In this document: positions 37,995-49,310 of the stretch, one piece after another
Position numbering within the stretch: position 1 is the stretch's first letter
Layout of the letters: each line of letters opens with the position of its first letter
From: Actinomycetota bacterium
Lineage (GTDB): Bacteria; Actinomycetota; Geothermincolia; Geothermincolales; RBG-13-55-18
DNA length: 64,000 nt
Direction: 5' to 3'
Assembly (NCBI GenBank): GCA_014360685.1
Contig: JACIXB010000004.1
Coordinates: 1-64,000 of the forward strand
Translations under genes and position numbers: made by a program
The notes under the pieces: generated by a model
What the model was told of the DNA's origin: nothing
The model's database searches: none
What the model saw: only the letters and a program-made list of their open reading frames with translations

Positions 37995-38993
37995 TTGGCC
38001 AGGAGGGTAACCCTGATACCCGGGGACGGGGTGGGTCCGGAGATAGTGGAGGCCTGCCGCCGGGTCATCGAGGCCGCGGGAGTGGACATCGAGTGGGACG
38101 TGCAGGAGGCCGGGGCGGTGGTCATGGAAAAATACGGCACTCCATTGCCCAACCACGTGCTGGATTCCATCCGCGCCAACAAGGTGGCCCTGAAGGGACC
38201 CATAACCACCCCGGTGGGTTCCGGCTTCCGCAGCATAAACGTGGCCCTGCGCAAAGAACTGGACCTCTACGCCAACCTGCGCCCGGCCCGCAGCCTGGAG
38301 GGGGTGCGCTCCCCCTACCGGGACATCGACCTGGTGGTGGTGAGGGAGAACACCGAGGATCTCTACGCGGGAATCGAACGCAAGGTGGACGAGGACACCG
38401 CGGAGAGCGTGAAGCTCATCACCCGCCGGGCCTCGGAGCGCATCTGCCGCTTCGCCTTCGAGTACGCCCGTCGGGAGGGACGGAGGAAGGTGACCGCGGT
38501 GCACAAGGCCAACATCCTCAAGTTCACCGACGGTCTCTTCCTTGAGACGGCCCGCGCCGTGGCCGCAGAGTACCCGGATCTGGAGTTCGAGGACCGCATC
38601 GTGGACAACATGGCCATGCAGCTGGTCCAGAAGCCCCACCTCTACGACGTGCTGGTGATGCCCAACCTCTACGGGGACATCATCTCCGACCTCTGCGCCG
38701 GCCTGGTGGGTGGGCTGGGCGTGGCCCCCAGCGCCAACATCGGGGACGAGATACAGGTCTTCGAGCCGGTGCACGGCAGCGCCCCCAAGTACACGGGCAT
38801 GAACAAGGTCAATCCCACCGCCCAGATCCTGGCCGGGGTGCTCATGCTCCGCCACATCGGGGAGACGGAGGCCGCGGAGCGCATCTACAGGGCGGTGGCC
38901 GAGGTCATCCGAGAGGGCAGGAGGGTCACCTACGACTTGGGCGGGGACGCCGGGACCTCGGAGATGGCCGAGGCCGTCATGGAAAGGCTGTGA
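37995..38993 (+). CDS. Isocitrate/isopropylmalate dehydrogenase family, IDH-like member
   Basis: The 332-residue beta-decarboxylating dehydrogenase has IPGDGVGPE at the N-terminus and metal/substrate residues in [13 protein letters not shown]. Its substrate-binding helix reads [23 protein letters not shown], with Ser80, Asn82, Arg86 and Arg96, the pattern of NAD-isocitrate (or homoisocitrate) dehydrogenases rather than the LLxLR pattern of Leu[13 protein letters not shown] also fits that group. It follows the first LeuCD pair, so the three may run citrate to isocitrate to 2-oxoglutarate. It starts at TTG 37995 or nearby. A methylmalate dehydrogenase role is an alternative. Confidence 0.82.
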   Translation: MARRVTLIPGDGVGPEIVEACRRVIEAAGVDIEWDVQEAGAVVMEKYGTPLPNHVLDSIRANKVALKGPITTPVGSGFRSINVALRKELDLYANLRPARSLEGVRSPYRDIDLVVVRENTEDLYAGIERKVDEDTAESVKLITRRASERICRFAFEYARREGRRKVTAVHKANILKFTDGLFLETARAVAAEYPDLEFEDRIVDNMAMQLVQKPHLYDVLVMPNLYGDIISDLCAGLVGGLGVAPSANIGDEIQVFEPVHGSAPKYTGMNKVNPTAQILAGVLMLRHIGETEAAERIYRAVAEVIREGRRVTYDLGGDAGTSEMAEAVMERL

Positions 38994-39352
38994 GGCGGAA
39001 GCGAGGAGAACGCCGCGAAGACCGGGAGCCGCCCACGGTATCTTCCAGGCCCAGCGGCGTGCCGGAAGGGCCCGGGGACAAGAGGGAAGATGACCCATCG
39101 TTTCAGCGGCATGGATATCAGCTCCTTTTCTCCTGTCCGCTTTACACCGGCAAAAGGTTACCGCGGGAAGCCGCTTATCGCGGGATCGCTTTTAGGGTTG
39201 AAATAATCGAGAGATCACCCTGTCATCCCGGCAAAACAAGCAAAAACAGGAAAGTACGCCTTGACGGCTCCGCTACATATCTAAATAATACAAAGAACAA
39301 CCACTTTTACGTGGACTCACGATATTTTATTCCCTCTTTCCGGAGGAAAACC
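38994..39352 (+). other. Leader/promoter region of ilvD
   Basis: These 359 bases have no convincing gene. They are clearly richer in A+T towards the right end, where the ilvD promoter lies. A small hairpin (CCAC, loop, GTGG around 39301-39314) falls in the predicted leader. No T-box sequence is visible. Confidence 0.6.
39261..39289 (+). promoter_or_regulatory. Sigma70-type promoter of ilvD
   Basis: TTGACG at 39261-39266, a 17-nt spacer and AATAAT at 39284-39289. The predicted start is near 39296, giving a leader of roughly 57 nt before the ATG at 39353. Confidence 0.7.
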
Positions 39353-41029
39353 ATGGAACTCAGGAGCCAAGCCGTAAAGAAAGGCTTATCCAAGGCTCCC
39401 CACCGGTCGCTGCTCAAGGCCGACGGCTTCATCGACCGGGAGATAGACCAGCCCTGGGTGGGGGTCGCCTGCGCCGTCAACGAGGTGGTTCCCGGGCACG
39501 TGCACCTGCAGCTGGTGGCCGATGCGGTGAAGGCCGGGGTGCGCATGGGCGGTGGGACCCCCATGCAGTTCGGGGTCATGGGCATCTGCGACGGCATCGC
39601 CATGGGGCACGCGGGCATGCGCTACTCCCTCCCCTCCCGGGAGGTCATCGCCGACAGCATCGAGCTCATGGTGCAGGCCCACGCCTTCGACGCCCTGGTG
39701 CTCATCCCCAACTGCGACAAGATCGTCCCCGGGATGCTAATGGCCGCGGCCCGGCTCAACCTCCCCACGGTGGTGGTCAGCGGGGGTCCCATGCTGGCCG
39801 GCAGGCACGCCGGGAGGGACGTGGACTTCATCACCGTCATGGAGGCCCAGGGGGCGGTGGAGGCGGGGCTCATGGACCCCGACGAGCTGGCCAGGCTGGA
39901 GGAAGTGGCCTGCCCGGGGTGCGGGAGCTGCGCCGGGCTCTTCACCGCCAACTCCATGAACTGCCTCACCGAGGCGGTGGGACTCGGGCTTCCGGGCAAC
40001 GGGACGGTGCCCGCTCCCCACGCCCGCCGCATCCGGCTGGCCAAGGAGGCGGGCTTGGCGGTCATGGAGATGCTGCGCAAGGACCGGCGTCCCCTGGATA
40101 TTATTACCAAGGCCTCCCTGCGCAACGCCCTGGCCGTGGACATGGCCGTCGGCGGTTCCTCCAACACCATCCTGCACCTTTTGGCCCTGGCCCACGAGGC
40201 GGGGGTGGGCATCGACCTGCGGGAGATCCAGGAGGTTTGCGACGCCGTGCCCAACCTGGCGCGCATCAGCCCCGCCGGGGGAGGGCGGCACCACATGCAG
40301 GACCTGGACGAGGCGGGAGGAATACCGGCGGTGATGGGGGAGCTCCTCAAGAAGGGGCTCATCGACCCCGAGGTGCCCTGCGTGGCCGCCGACCGCCTGG
40401 GGGACCTCCTGGAGGGGAAAGGGACCCTGAACCCGGAGGTCATCCGCCCCGTGGACGATCCCTATATGCCCACCGGGGGGTTGGCCATCCTTTGGGGGAA
40501 CCTGGCCCCGGAGGGGGCGGTGGTCAAGCAGTCCGCGGTGCCCGACAACCTCCTGCGCCACCGCGGACCGGCCCGGGTCTTCGACGCCGAGGAGGAGGCG
40601 GTGGAGGCCATGCGCTCGGGGAGGATCCGCGAGGGCGACGTGGTGGTCATCCGCTACGAGGGCCCCCGGGGGGGGCCGGGCATGCGGGAGATGCTCAACC
40701 CCACGGCCACCCTGGCGGGCATGGGGATGGCGGAGAAGGTGGTGCTGGTGACCGACGGGCGCTTCTCCGGCGGAACGCGGGGCGCGGCGGTGGGACACGT
40801 CTCCCCGGAGGCCGCTCAAGGCGGTCCCATCGCCCTGGTGGAGGAGGGGGACATCATAGAGCTGGACGTATCGGCCAGGGCCATCCGGCTGGAGGTCCCC
40901 GCCGAGGTCCTGGAGAGGCGAAGCCGGGATTGGAAGCCGCCGGAGCCGCGCGTCTCCTCCGGGTACCTGGCGGAGTACGCGCGACGCGTCTCCAGCGCCA
41001 GCCGGGGAGCGGTGAGATTGAGGGAGTAG
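39353..41029 (+). CDS. ilvD: Dihydroxy-acid dehydratase
   Basis: IlvD dehydrates 2,3-dihydroxy-isovalerate and 2,3-dihydroxy-3-methylvalerate in valine and isoleucine synthesis. The 558-residue protein has Fe-S ligands near Cys40, Cys121 (PNCDK) and Cys193 (CPGCGSCAG), and the C-terminal [19 protein letters not shown] motif. ATG 39353 follows CGGAGGAAAACC, so the longer open frame upstream is not used. It starts a run of ilv genes. Confidence 0.95.
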   Translation: MELRSQAVKKGLSKAPHRSLLKADGFIDREIDQPWVGVACAVNEVVPGHVHLQLVADAVKAGVRMGGGTPMQFGVMGICDGIAMGHAGMRYSLPSREVIADSIELMVQAHAFDALVLIPNCDKIVPGMLMAAARLNLPTVVVSGGPMLAGRHAGRDVDFITVMEAQGAVEAGLMDPDELARLEEVACPGCGSCAGLFTANSMNCLTEAVGLGLPGNGTVPAPHARRIRLAKEAGLAVMEMLRKDRRPLDIITKASLRNALAVDMAVGGSSNTILHLLALAHEAGVGIDLREIQEVCDAVPNLARISPAGGGRHHMQDLDEAGGIPAVMGELLKKGLIDPEVPCVAADRLGDLLEGKGTLNPEVIRPVDDPYMPTGGLAILWGNLAPEGAVVKQSAVPDNLLRHRGPARVFDAEEEAVEAMRSGRIREGDVVVIRYEGPRGGPGMREMLNPTATLAGMGMAEKVVLVTDGRFSGGTRGAAVGHVSPEAAQGGPIALVEEGDIIELDVSARAIRLEVPAEVLERRSRDWKPPEPRVSSGYLAEYARRVSSASRGAVRLRE

Positions 41030-41043
41030 AGAGCGATCATTAT

Positions 41044-41097
41044 ATGGAATTGATTACCAGTGGACTAGGCGGTGGCTGCCCGGGCGGAGGGCGGTAA
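41044..41097 (+). CDS. Possible 17-residue leader peptide upstream of ilvB
   Basis: A short frame ATG-GAA-TTG-ATT-ACC-AGT-GGA-CTA followed by Gly-rich codons and TAA lies 14 nt after ilvD and 74 nt before ilvB. It uses Leu and Ile codons (TTG, ATT, CTA) that look rare in this genome, and encodes MELITSGLGGGCPGGGR. No terminator hairpin with a T tract follows, so attenuation is unproven. Confidence 0.35.
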   Translation: MELITSGLGGGCPGGGR

Positions 41098-41170
41098 GGA
41101 AAGAAAGGGATTCATACCCGACCCGATAGAAAGTACGCAGGTTTAATCCGGGAAAATCGACGGGAAGGTG

Positions 41171-42925
41171 ATGCAGTTGAGGATGACCGGGGCGCAGGCT
41201 TTGGTCCGCTCCCTGGAGGAGGAGGGCGTGGAGATCATCTTCGGGATACCCGGAGGGGTCCTCCTCCCCGTATTCGACGTGCTCTACGATTCGCCCATCC
41301 GCAAGGTGCTCACCCGGCACGAGCAGGGGGCCGCCCACGCCGCCGACGGGTACGCCCGGGCCACGGGCAAGGTCGGGGTGTGTATGGCCACCTCCGGACC
41401 CGGGGCCACCAACCTGGTCACCGGCATCGCCACCGCCTACATGGACTCCATCCCCCTGGTGGCCATCACCGGACAGGTGGCCACCAACCTCATCGGCACA
41501 GACGCCTTCCAGGAGGCGGACACCACGGGGATCACCATGCCCATCGTCAAGCACAACTACCTGGTCAAGAACCCGGCGGACATCCCGGACGTGGTTCAGG
41601 AGGCCTTCTATATCGCCCGCACCGGCCGCCCGGGCCCGGTGCTCATCGACCTCCCGGTGGACGTGTCGCGGGGGGAGTTGAAATACCAGCGGCGGGACCA
41701 CCCCGTGCTTCCCGGCTATAAGCCCACCCTCAAGGGCCACAAGAAGCAGGTACGCCTGGCGGCCCGCGCCATCTTGGAGGCCCGCAACCCGGTCATCTAC
41801 GCCGGGGGCGGGGTCATCACCTCCGGCGCTTCCGCGGAGCTGAGGAAACTGGCCGAGGAGAACGGTATCCATGTTACCCATACCCTGATGGGCAAGGGGG
41901 CTTTCCCGGAGAGCCACCCCCTCTCCATGGGCATGCTGGGCATGCACGGGACCCGCTGCGCCAACTACGCCATGTGCGAGACGGACCTGATAATCGCCGT
42001 GGGGACCCGCTTCGACGACCGCATCACCGGGAAGCTCTCCGAGTTCGCCCCCAAGGCGCGGATCATTCACATCGACGTGGACCCGGCGGAGATAGGGAAG
42101 AACGTGCGGGCCCACATCCCCATCGTGGGCGATGCCAGGCAGGTGCTCAAGGACCTCAACGCCGCCGTACGGGAGATGCGTTCAGAGGTCCGGTCCCCGG
42201 ACCGCTCGGAATGGCATGCCCTAATCGAAAGTTGGAGGGAGAAGTACCCCCTGGCCTACGACCGCGGCTCCGGGACTCTGAAGCCCCAGTACGTGGTGGA
42301 GAGGATCCATGCCCTCACCCGGGGAGAGGCCATCGTGTGCACCGAGGTGGGACAGAACCAGATGTGGGCGGCCCAGTATTACAAGGTGGACAGGCCCCGC
42401 CGCTTCATCTCCTCGGGGGGCCTGGGGACCATGGGCTTCGGGCTCCCGGCGGCCATTGGCGCCCAGCTGGGAAGGCCCGGGGAGGTGGTCTTCGACATCG
42501 CCGGGGACGGGAGCGTGCAGATGACCATCCAGGAGCTGGCCACGGCGGTCCTGGAGGGAGCGCCGGTGAAGGTGGCCATCCTAAACAACGGCTACCTGGG
42601 GATGGTGCGGCAGTGGCAGCAGCTCTTCTACCACGGCAAGTATTCCTGTTCCTGCCTGCAGAGGGAGAGGACCCCGGACTTCGTGCTCCTGGCCGAGGCC
42701 TACGGGGCCAAGGGGATCCGGGTCAAGGAACCGGAGATGGTGGACCAGGCCATCCTCGAGGCCCTGGAGGCCCCCTGCCCGGTGCTCATCGACTTCTGGG
42801 TGGACCCGGAGGAGAACGTCTATCCCATGGTGGCTCCCGGGGCACCCCTCTACGACATGATCGGGGACCTTCTCTACCCGGTGGATAAGGTGCACCCGGA
42901 AAAGGCCGAAGAGCCCTTCCTGTGA
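41171..42925 (+). CDS. ilvB: Acetolactate synthase large subunit
   Basis: The ThDP- and FAD-dependent enzyme makes acetolactate or acetohydroxybutyrate. The 584-residue protein has the N-terminal catalytic glutamate region (RHEQGAAHAADGYAR), a central FAD/DHS-like domain, and the C-terminal ThDP motif GDGSVQM with NNGYLGMVRQWQ. ATG 41171 is chosen among GTG 41168, ATG 41171 and ATG 41183. It precedes the regulatory subunit ilvN. Confidence 0.95.
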   Translation: MQLRMTGAQALVRSLEEEGVEIIFGIPGGVLLPVFDVLYDSPIRKVLTRHEQGAAHAADGYARATGKVGVCMATSGPGATNLVTGIATAYMDSIPLVAITGQVATNLIGTDAFQEADTTGITMPIVKHNYLVKNPADIPDVVQEAFYIARTGRPGPVLIDLPVDVSRGELKYQRRDHPVLPGYKPTLKGHKKQVRLAARAILEARNPVIYAGGGVITSGASAELRKLAEENGIHVTHTLMGKGAFPESHPLSMGMLGMHGTRCANYAMCETDLIIAVGTRFDDRITGKLSEFAPKARIIHIDVDPAEIGKNVRAHIPIVGDARQVLKDLNAAVREMRSEVRSPDRSEWHALIESWREKYPLAYDRGSGTLKPQYVVERIHALTRGEAIVCTEVGQNQMWAAQYYKVDRPRRFISSGGLGTMGFGLPAAIGAQLGRPGEVVFDIAGDGSVQMTIQELATAVLEGAPVKVAILNNGYLGMVRQWQQLFYHGKYSCSCLQRERTPDFVLLAEAYGAKGIRVKEPEMVDQAILEALEAPCPVLIDFWVDPEENVYPMVAPGAPLYDMIGDLLYPVDKVHPEKAEEPFL

Positions 42926-42949
42926 GGGCGGAAAGGAGAGGCGGAGGCG

Positions 42950-43426
42950 ATGAAGCATACCTTGTCCGTGCTGGTGGAGAACAAGCCCGGGGTGCTGGCC
43001 AGGGTGGCGGAGCTCTTCGCCCGGCGGGGTTTCAACATCGACAGCCTGGCGGTGGGGACCACGGAACGGCCGGACATCTCCCGCATGACCATCGTGGTGG
43101 ACGTGGCCGAGCACTCCCTGGAGCAGGTGCGCAAGCAGCTACACAAACTCATCAACGTGATCGAGATAGTGGACCTGGACCCCGAGGCCTCGGTGGCGCG
43201 GGAGCTGGTGCTGGCCAAGGTCAAGGTGGACAAGGACAGCCGCTCCGAGGTCATAGAGATCGTGGACATCTTCCGGGGCAACATCGTGGACGTCTCCCCG
43301 GAGAGCATCATCGTGGAGGTCACCGGGAGCTCCCGGAAGCTCCAGGCCTTCGAGGACCTGGTGCGCCCTTACGGCATCAAGGAGCTGGTGCGCACGGGTA
43401 AGGTGGCCCTGCCCAGGGGCAAGTGA
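42950..43426 (+). CDS. ilvN: Acetolactate synthase small (regulatory) subunit
   Basis: The 158-residue protein has an N-terminal ACT domain (MKHTLSVLVENKPGVLARVAELF, then GFNIDSLAVG), which binds valine for feedback control, and the C-terminal IlvN domain with YGIKELVRTGKVAL. It is 24 nt after ilvB and 39 nt before ilvC. Confidence 0.94.
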   Translation: MKHTLSVLVENKPGVLARVAELFARRGFNIDSLAVGTTERPDISRMTIVVDVAEHSLEQVRKQLHKLINVIEIVDLDPEASVARELVLAKVKVDKDSRSEVIEIVDIFRGNIVDVSPESIIVEVTGSSRKLQAFEDLVRPYGIKELVRTGKVALPRGK

Positions 43427-43465
43427 GAGGGCGACACGGGAACGGAACGGAACCGGAGGTTGGAA

Positions 43466-44461
<996 letters not shown>

Positions 44462-44629
44462 GAGGTCGGGATGAACAGGCGCTGGGAATACGGAGGGAAG
44501 GGCGAGGGGAACCGCGCGCGGTGGGGAGGGGCCATCGCGCCGGTGCCTCGCGGCATCGGATCCCTGTCCGGCGAGCGCCGGTGGAGGTAGGGCAGGATCA
44601 GGAAGGATCTGGAAAGGGCGTGAGGTAAG

Positions 44630-45805
44630 ATGATCCGCAAGGAATACCTGTTGACCCCGGGGCCCACCCCCATTCCCTCTCAGGTGAGCCTGGTGCAGGC
44701 GGAGCCCGTCATCCACCACCGCACCCCCGCCTACACCGAGCTCTTCGTGCGCCTGGTGGAAGGGCTGAAGAAGGTGCTCCTCACGGAGAACGACGTGCTC
44801 ACCTTCGCCGCCTCGGGGACCGGGGCCATGGAGGGAGCGGTGGCCAACTGTTTCAGCCCCGGGGACCGGGTGCTGGTGGCCGCGGGAGGCAAGTTCGGGA
44901 TGCGCTTCGCCGAGATCGCCAAGGCCTACAAGCTGGAGGTGGAGCTCTACGAGTACCCCTGGGACGAGGCGGCGGACCCCGAGGCCATAGCCCGCCGCCT
45001 GAGGGAAAAGCCGGACATCAAAGGGGTCTTCCTGACCCACAGCGAGACCTCCACCGGGGTGGTCAACGACGTCCGCACCGTCGGCGAGGTGGTGAGCGGG
45101 ACGCCGGCCATCCTGGTGGTGGATTCCATAAGCGGGGCCGGAGCCCTGGAACTGCGCACCGACGAGTGGAAGGTGGACGTCCTGGTCACCGGGTCCCAGA
45201 AGGCGTTGATGACCCCGCCCGGGCTGGCGGCGGCGGCGGTGAGCCCCAAGGCCTGGGAATACGTGGAAAGGGCGGAATCCCCGGCCTACTATTTCTGCTT
45301 CAAGAAGGCGCGCAAGAAGTACCTTTCCGAATCCCCGGAGACCCCCTTCACCCCGGCGGTGAGCCTGGTCAAGGCCATGTCCACGGCGGTGGAACTGCTC
45401 CTCTCCGAGGGCCTGGAGGCGGCCTGGGAGCGCCACCGCGTGCTGGCCCTGTGCACCCGCTCCGCGATGCGGGCCTTGGGCCTGGAACTATTTCCCAAGG
45501 TGCTGGACCGCGCCTACGCGGTCACCGCGGTCAAGGCCCCGGAGGGCATCAAGGGCGGGGACATCGTGCGCCACATGAACCGTGCGCACGGGGTGATCAT
45601 CGCCGGCGGGCAGGACCGCCTGAAGGGGAAGATCTTCCGCTTCGGCCACGTGGGTTATTACCACTTCTTCGACATGGTGGTGGCCGTCTCCGCCCTGGAG
45701 CTCACCCTGAAGTCCCTGGGGTATCCCCTGCAAACCGGGGCGGGCGTGGCGGCCATGGAGCAGCTATACTGGGAATTGACGGAGGGAAAGGCGGGTTCCG
45801 GTTGA
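44630..45805 (+). CDS. Class V aminotransferase (serine-pyruvate/alanine-glyoxylate type)
   Basis: The 391-residue PLP enzyme starts with LLTPGPTPIPSQV and has the PLP lysine at Lys191 in VTGSQKALMTPPGLA. ASGTGAMEGAVAN binds the cofactor phosphate. Members of this group act as serine-glyoxylate, alanine-glyoxylate or phosphoserine aminotransferases. Because the next gene is serA, a role in serine synthesis (in place of a classical SerC) is likely. ATG 44630 follows GTGAGGTAAG. Confidence 0.82.
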   Translation: MIRKEYLLTPGPTPIPSQVSLVQAEPVIHHRTPAYTELFVRLVEGLKKVLLTENDVLTFAASGTGAMEGAVANCFSPGDRVLVAAGGKFGMRFAEIAKAYKLEVELYEYPWDEAADPEAIARRLREKPDIKGVFLTHSETSTGVVNDVRTVGEVVSGTPAILVVDSISGAGALELRTDEWKVDVLVTGSQKALMTPPGLAAAAVSPKAWEYVERAESPAYYFCFKKARKKYLSESPETPFTPAVSLVKAMSTAVELLLSEGLEAAWERHRVLALCTRSAMRALGLELFPKVLDRAYAVTAVKAPEGIKGGDIVRHMNRAHGVIIAGGQDRLKGKIFRFGHVGYYHFFDMVVAVSALELTLKSLGYPLQTGAGVAAMEQLYWELTEGKAGSG

Positions 45806-46089
45806 GGGAACTTCCCGGGGCCGTGCTCCAGGGAACGCGAATGCAGCACTCGAGCCCCGGGAGGCGGGTGGGCCGCGCCTGCTTGCCTTTCGACAAGCGG
45901 ATTGTGCCCAGGCCTTCGGAAGCGCACGGGATTTGAACGGAGGCGCGGAAAGGAGCTCGGCGACGCCCCGCTTCCTGGAGGGGAAAACGCGGCGGGATCC
46001 CGCGGGCGTTCAGCGGCGGGAAGAGGCGATGGAGTGGAAGATATTGGAAAGTGAGTGACTTTTCCGAGAGGCCGGAAAGGAGGGTGGGT

Positions 46090-47673
46090 TTGGCCCGGAT
46101 CCTGGTCAAGGAGAAGATCGCGGAGAGCGGTATCGAGCTTCTGCGCAGGGATTTCGAGGTCGACTACCTCCCGGACATGTCCCGGGAGGAGATGCTCCGC
46201 CGCGTCGGAGAGTACGAGGCCCTCGTCGTGCGCAGCGCCACCAAGGTGGACGCCGAGGTCATCCGGGCGGGGGAACGCCTGAAGGTCATCGGCAGGGCTG
46301 GGGTGGGCGTGGACAACATCGACGTGGAAGCGGCCACCAAGCGGGGCATCATGGTCATCAACGCCCCCCAGAGCAACATCATCTCCGCCGCGGAGCAGAC
46401 CATGGCCCTACTTTTGGCCATGTGCCGCTACATACCCGATGCCGTGAACTCCCTTCGCGAGAGGTGCTGGGACCGCAAGAGGTTCGAGGGCGTGGAGCTC
46501 TACCAGAAGGTCATGGGCATCATCGGCCTGGGGCGCATCGGGACCCTGGTGGCCCAGAGGTGCCTGGCCTTCGGGATGCGGGTCCTGGCCTACGACCCCT
46601 ACATCTCCGAGGATAAGGCGCGCCGCCTGGGGGTGGAACTGGTCCCCACCCTGGACGAGCTCCTGGCGCAGGCCGATTTCATATCCGTGCACCTTCCCAA
46701 GACCCCGGAGACCTACCATCTCCTGGGGGAGGAGGAGTTCGCCAAGATGAAGGACGGGGTGCGGGTGCTCAACGTGGCCCGCGGGGGGATAATCGACGAG
46801 GACGCCCTCTACCGGGCCCTGGAATCGGGGAAGGTGGCCGGGGCGGCCCTGGACGTGTTCGAGAACGAGCCGGCCACGGAATGCCCCCTGGTGGTCCACC
46901 CCAAGGTCATCGCCACCCCCCACCTGGGGGCCTCCACCCAGGAGGCCCAGGACCGCGCCGGGCTCATGATCGCCGAGCAGGTGGCCGCGGCCCTCAAGGG
47001 GGAGTTCGTTCCCAACGTGGTCAACCTGCCCGTGCCCGCCGAGGTGGACGAGACGGTGCGCCTCTTCCTGCCCCTGGCGGAGAAGCTGGGGTTGCTCCTC
47101 ACCCACCTGGTGGAGGGTCACGTGGACGAGATAGAGCTGGAGTACCTGGGAGAGCTGGCCAACCACGAGACCGGGGTGCTCACCGTGGCTACCCTCAAGG
47201 GCTTCTTCGAAAAGATCGTCTTCGAGCCGGTGAACTACGTGAACGCGCCCCTCTTCGCCAAGGAGAAGGGGATAGCCGTGCGGGAGACCAAGTCGGAGCA
47301 GACGCGGGATTACGTGAACCTGATCATGGTCCGCGGCCGCCGCGACGGGAGCGAGGTGGCGGTGGGAGGGACCCTGGTGGGCCTCTCCAACACGGAACGC
47401 TTCGTGCACGTCTACGAGTACGACATCGACCTGGGCCCCTCCCGGTACATGGCCTTCTTCCGCTACGCGGACGTTCCCGGCATGATCGGAAAGATCGGGA
47501 CTATCCTGGGGAACCACGACATCAACATCGCCCACATGCAGGTGGGGCGCAGGAAGATCGGCGGGGAGGCGGTGATGGGGATAAACGTGGACGTCCCCAT
47601 ACCCGACGAGGTCATGGAGGAGATCCGGCGCGTCCCCAAGGTGCGGGATGGGAAGTTCATCCAGTTATGGTGA
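46090..47673 (+). CDS. serA: D-3-phosphoglycerate dehydrogenase
   Basis: SerA oxidises 3-phosphoglycerate, the first step of serine synthesis. The 527-residue protein is the long form: substrate and NAD domains (GRAGVGVDNID, GLGRIGTLVAQR), the catalytic His region (HLGASTQEAQ), an allosteric substrate-binding domain, and a C-terminal ACT domain (FFRYADVPGMIGKIGTILG). TTG 46090 is chosen because AAAGGAGG lies 6 nt upstream; a GTG at 46051 is less likely. It sits between an aminotransferase and leuA. Confidence 0.93.
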   Translation: MARILVKEKIAESGIELLRRDFEVDYLPDMSREEMLRRVGEYEALVVRSATKVDAEVIRAGERLKVIGRAGVGVDNIDVEAATKRGIMVINAPQSNIISAAEQTMALLLAMCRYIPDAVNSLRERCWDRKRFEGVELYQKVMGIIGLGRIGTLVAQRCLAFGMRVLAYDPYISEDKARRLGVELVPTLDELLAQADFISVHLPKTPETYHLLGEEEFAKMKDGVRVLNVARGGIIDEDALYRALESGKVAGAALDVFENEPATECPLVVHPKVIATPHLGASTQEAQDRAGLMIAEQVAAALKGEFVPNVVNLPVPAEVDETVRLFLPLAEKLGLLLTHLVEGHVDEIELEYLGELANHETGVLTVATLKGFFEKIVFEPVNYVNAPLFAKEKGIAVRETKSEQTRDYVNLIMVRGRRDGSEVAVGGTLVGLSNTERFVHVYEYDIDLGPSRYMAFFRYADVPGMIGKIGTILGNHDINIAHMQVGRRKIGGEAVMGINVDVPIPDEVMEEIRRVPKVRDGKFIQLW

Positions 47674-47691
47674 GGACGGGAGGAACACCAG

Positions 47692-49278
47692 ATGGCCGAG
47701 AGAATCTACATCTTCGACACCACCCTGAGGGACGGCGAGCAGGCGCCGGGGATTAGCCTCAACCAGCGGGAAAAGGTGGAGATCGCCGAGCAGCTGGCCC
47801 GACTGGAGGTGGACGTCATCGAGGCCGGTTTTCCCGTCTCCAGCCCCAGCGAGTTCGAGGCGGTGAAGGCGGTGGCCAAGGCGGTCAAGGGTCCGGTGAT
47901 CTGCGCCCTGGCCCGCACGGAGCGCAACGACATCGACTGGGCCTGGGAGGCCATCATGTTCGCCGAGCGGCCGCGCATCCATACCTTCATCAGCACTTCC
48001 GAGTACCACATGAAGTACCAGCTGAAGAAGACGCCCAAGCAGGTGCTGGAGCTGGCCAGGGACGCCGTGGCCTACGCCCGCAAGTACGTGGAGAACGTGG
48101 AGTTCTCGGCCATGGACGCCACCCGCAGCGACCCCAAGTTCCTCTACCAGGTCTATGCGGCGGCCGTCAAGGCGGGGGCCACGGTGATCAACATCCCGGA
48201 CACCGTGGGCTACGCCCTCCCCGACGAGTTCGCCGAGCTGGTGAAGGGGGTCATGGAGAACGTCCCGGGGATCGAGAACGTCCTGGTCAGCGTGCACTGC
48301 CACAACGACCTGGGGCTGGCGGTGGCCAACTCCCTGGCCGCGGCCCGGGTGGGGGCCCGCCAGATCGAGTGCGCGGTGAACGGGCTGGGGGAGAGGGCCG
48401 GGAACGCCTCCCTGGAGGAGGTGGTCATGATCATCAACACCCGCAAGGACTACGTGGACCTCACCACCGGGGTCAACACCAGGGAGATCTACCAGACCTC
48501 GCGCCTGGTCTCCATGCTCACCGGGTACAACGTGCAACCCAACAAGGCCATCGTGGGGGACAACGCCTTCGCCCACGAGTCGGGCATCCACCAGGACGGG
48601 GTGCTCAAGCACCGCGTGACCTACGAGATCATGCACCCCGAGGACGTGGGGTTGGTGGAGTCGGAGATCTACCTGGGTAAGCACTCCGGCCGGCACGCCC
48701 TGAAGGCCAAGCTGGAGGAGATGGGCTTCTACCTGGACGACAAGGGGCTGGAGAGGGCCTTCATCCGCTTCAAGGAACTGGCGGGGAAGAAGAAGGAGAT
48801 CACCGTCAAGGACCTGGAGGCCATCGCCCTGGACGAGATCCGCACCCTGGAGGAGCTCTTCCAGTTGGAGTACATGCAGTCCTCCTCGGGCACCGGGGCC
48901 ATCCCCATCGCCGCGGTTAAGCTTTCCCGGGAGGGCAAGAGCTACGAGGCCACGGCCACCGGGGACGGGCAGGTGGACGCGGTGTGCAAGGCCATCGCCA
49001 AGGCCACCAAGGTCAAGGCCAAGTTGGTCTCCTACCAGGTGCAGGCCATCACCAAGGGCCTGGACGCCATGGGGGACGTGACCATCAAGCTGGACATCGA
49101 CGGGCACGAGGTGGTGGGCCGGGGGGTGAGCCCGGACATCATCGAGGCCAGCGCCCGAGCCTACATAAACGCCATCAACCGCGGCATCCAGAAGGGCCTC
49201 CTGGAGAAGAAGAAGCTGGCCCGCAAGGCCAAGGCGGGCACGCGTAGCAAGGTCTCGAGCAGGAAGGCCGGTTCCTGA
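47692..49278 (+). CDS. leuA: 2-isopropylmalate synthase
   Basis: LeuA condenses acetyl-CoA with 2-oxoisovalerate, the first leucine step. The 528-residue protein has TTLRDGEQAPGISL, the metal-binding HCHNDLGLAVANS, NGLGERAGNA and a C-terminal leucine-binding dimer domain (from about 385). A basic Ala/Lys/Ser tail of about 20 residues ends the protein. GGGAGG precedes ATG 47692. It is followed by the second leuCD pair, which supports the leucine assignment for that set. Confidence 0.94.
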   Translation: MAERIYIFDTTLRDGEQAPGISLNQREKVEIAEQLARLEVDVIEAGFPVSSPSEFEAVKAVAKAVKGPVICALARTERNDIDWAWEAIMFAERPRIHTFISTSEYHMKYQLKKTPKQVLELARDAVAYARKYVENVEFSAMDATRSDPKFLYQVYAAAVKAGATVINIPDTVGYALPDEFAELVKGVMENVPGIENVLVSVHCHNDLGLAVANSLAAARVGARQIECAVNGLGERAGNASLEEVVMIINTRKDYVDLTTGVNTREIYQTSRLVSMLTGYNVQPNKAIVGDNAFAHESGIHQDGVLKHRVTYEIMHPEDVGLVESEIYLGKHSGRHALKAKLEEMGFYLDDKGLERAFIRFKELAGKKKEITVKDLEAIALDEIRTLEELFQLEYMQSSSGTGAIPIAAVKLSREGKSYEATATGDGQVDAVCKAIAKATKVKAKLVSYQVQAITKGLDAMGDVTIKLDIDGHEVVGRGVSPDIIEASARAYINAINRGIQKGLLEKKKLARKAKAGTRSKVSSRKAGS

Positions 49279-49310
49279 CCGGCCGGGATGCCGCGCCGCG
49301 CGAGGGTATC

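Noticed and set aside
45866-45877. T-box-like sequence GGGTGGGCCGCG before serA
   Set aside because: It is one base short of the T-box consensus, and no specifier stem or terminator/antiterminator pair is visible.
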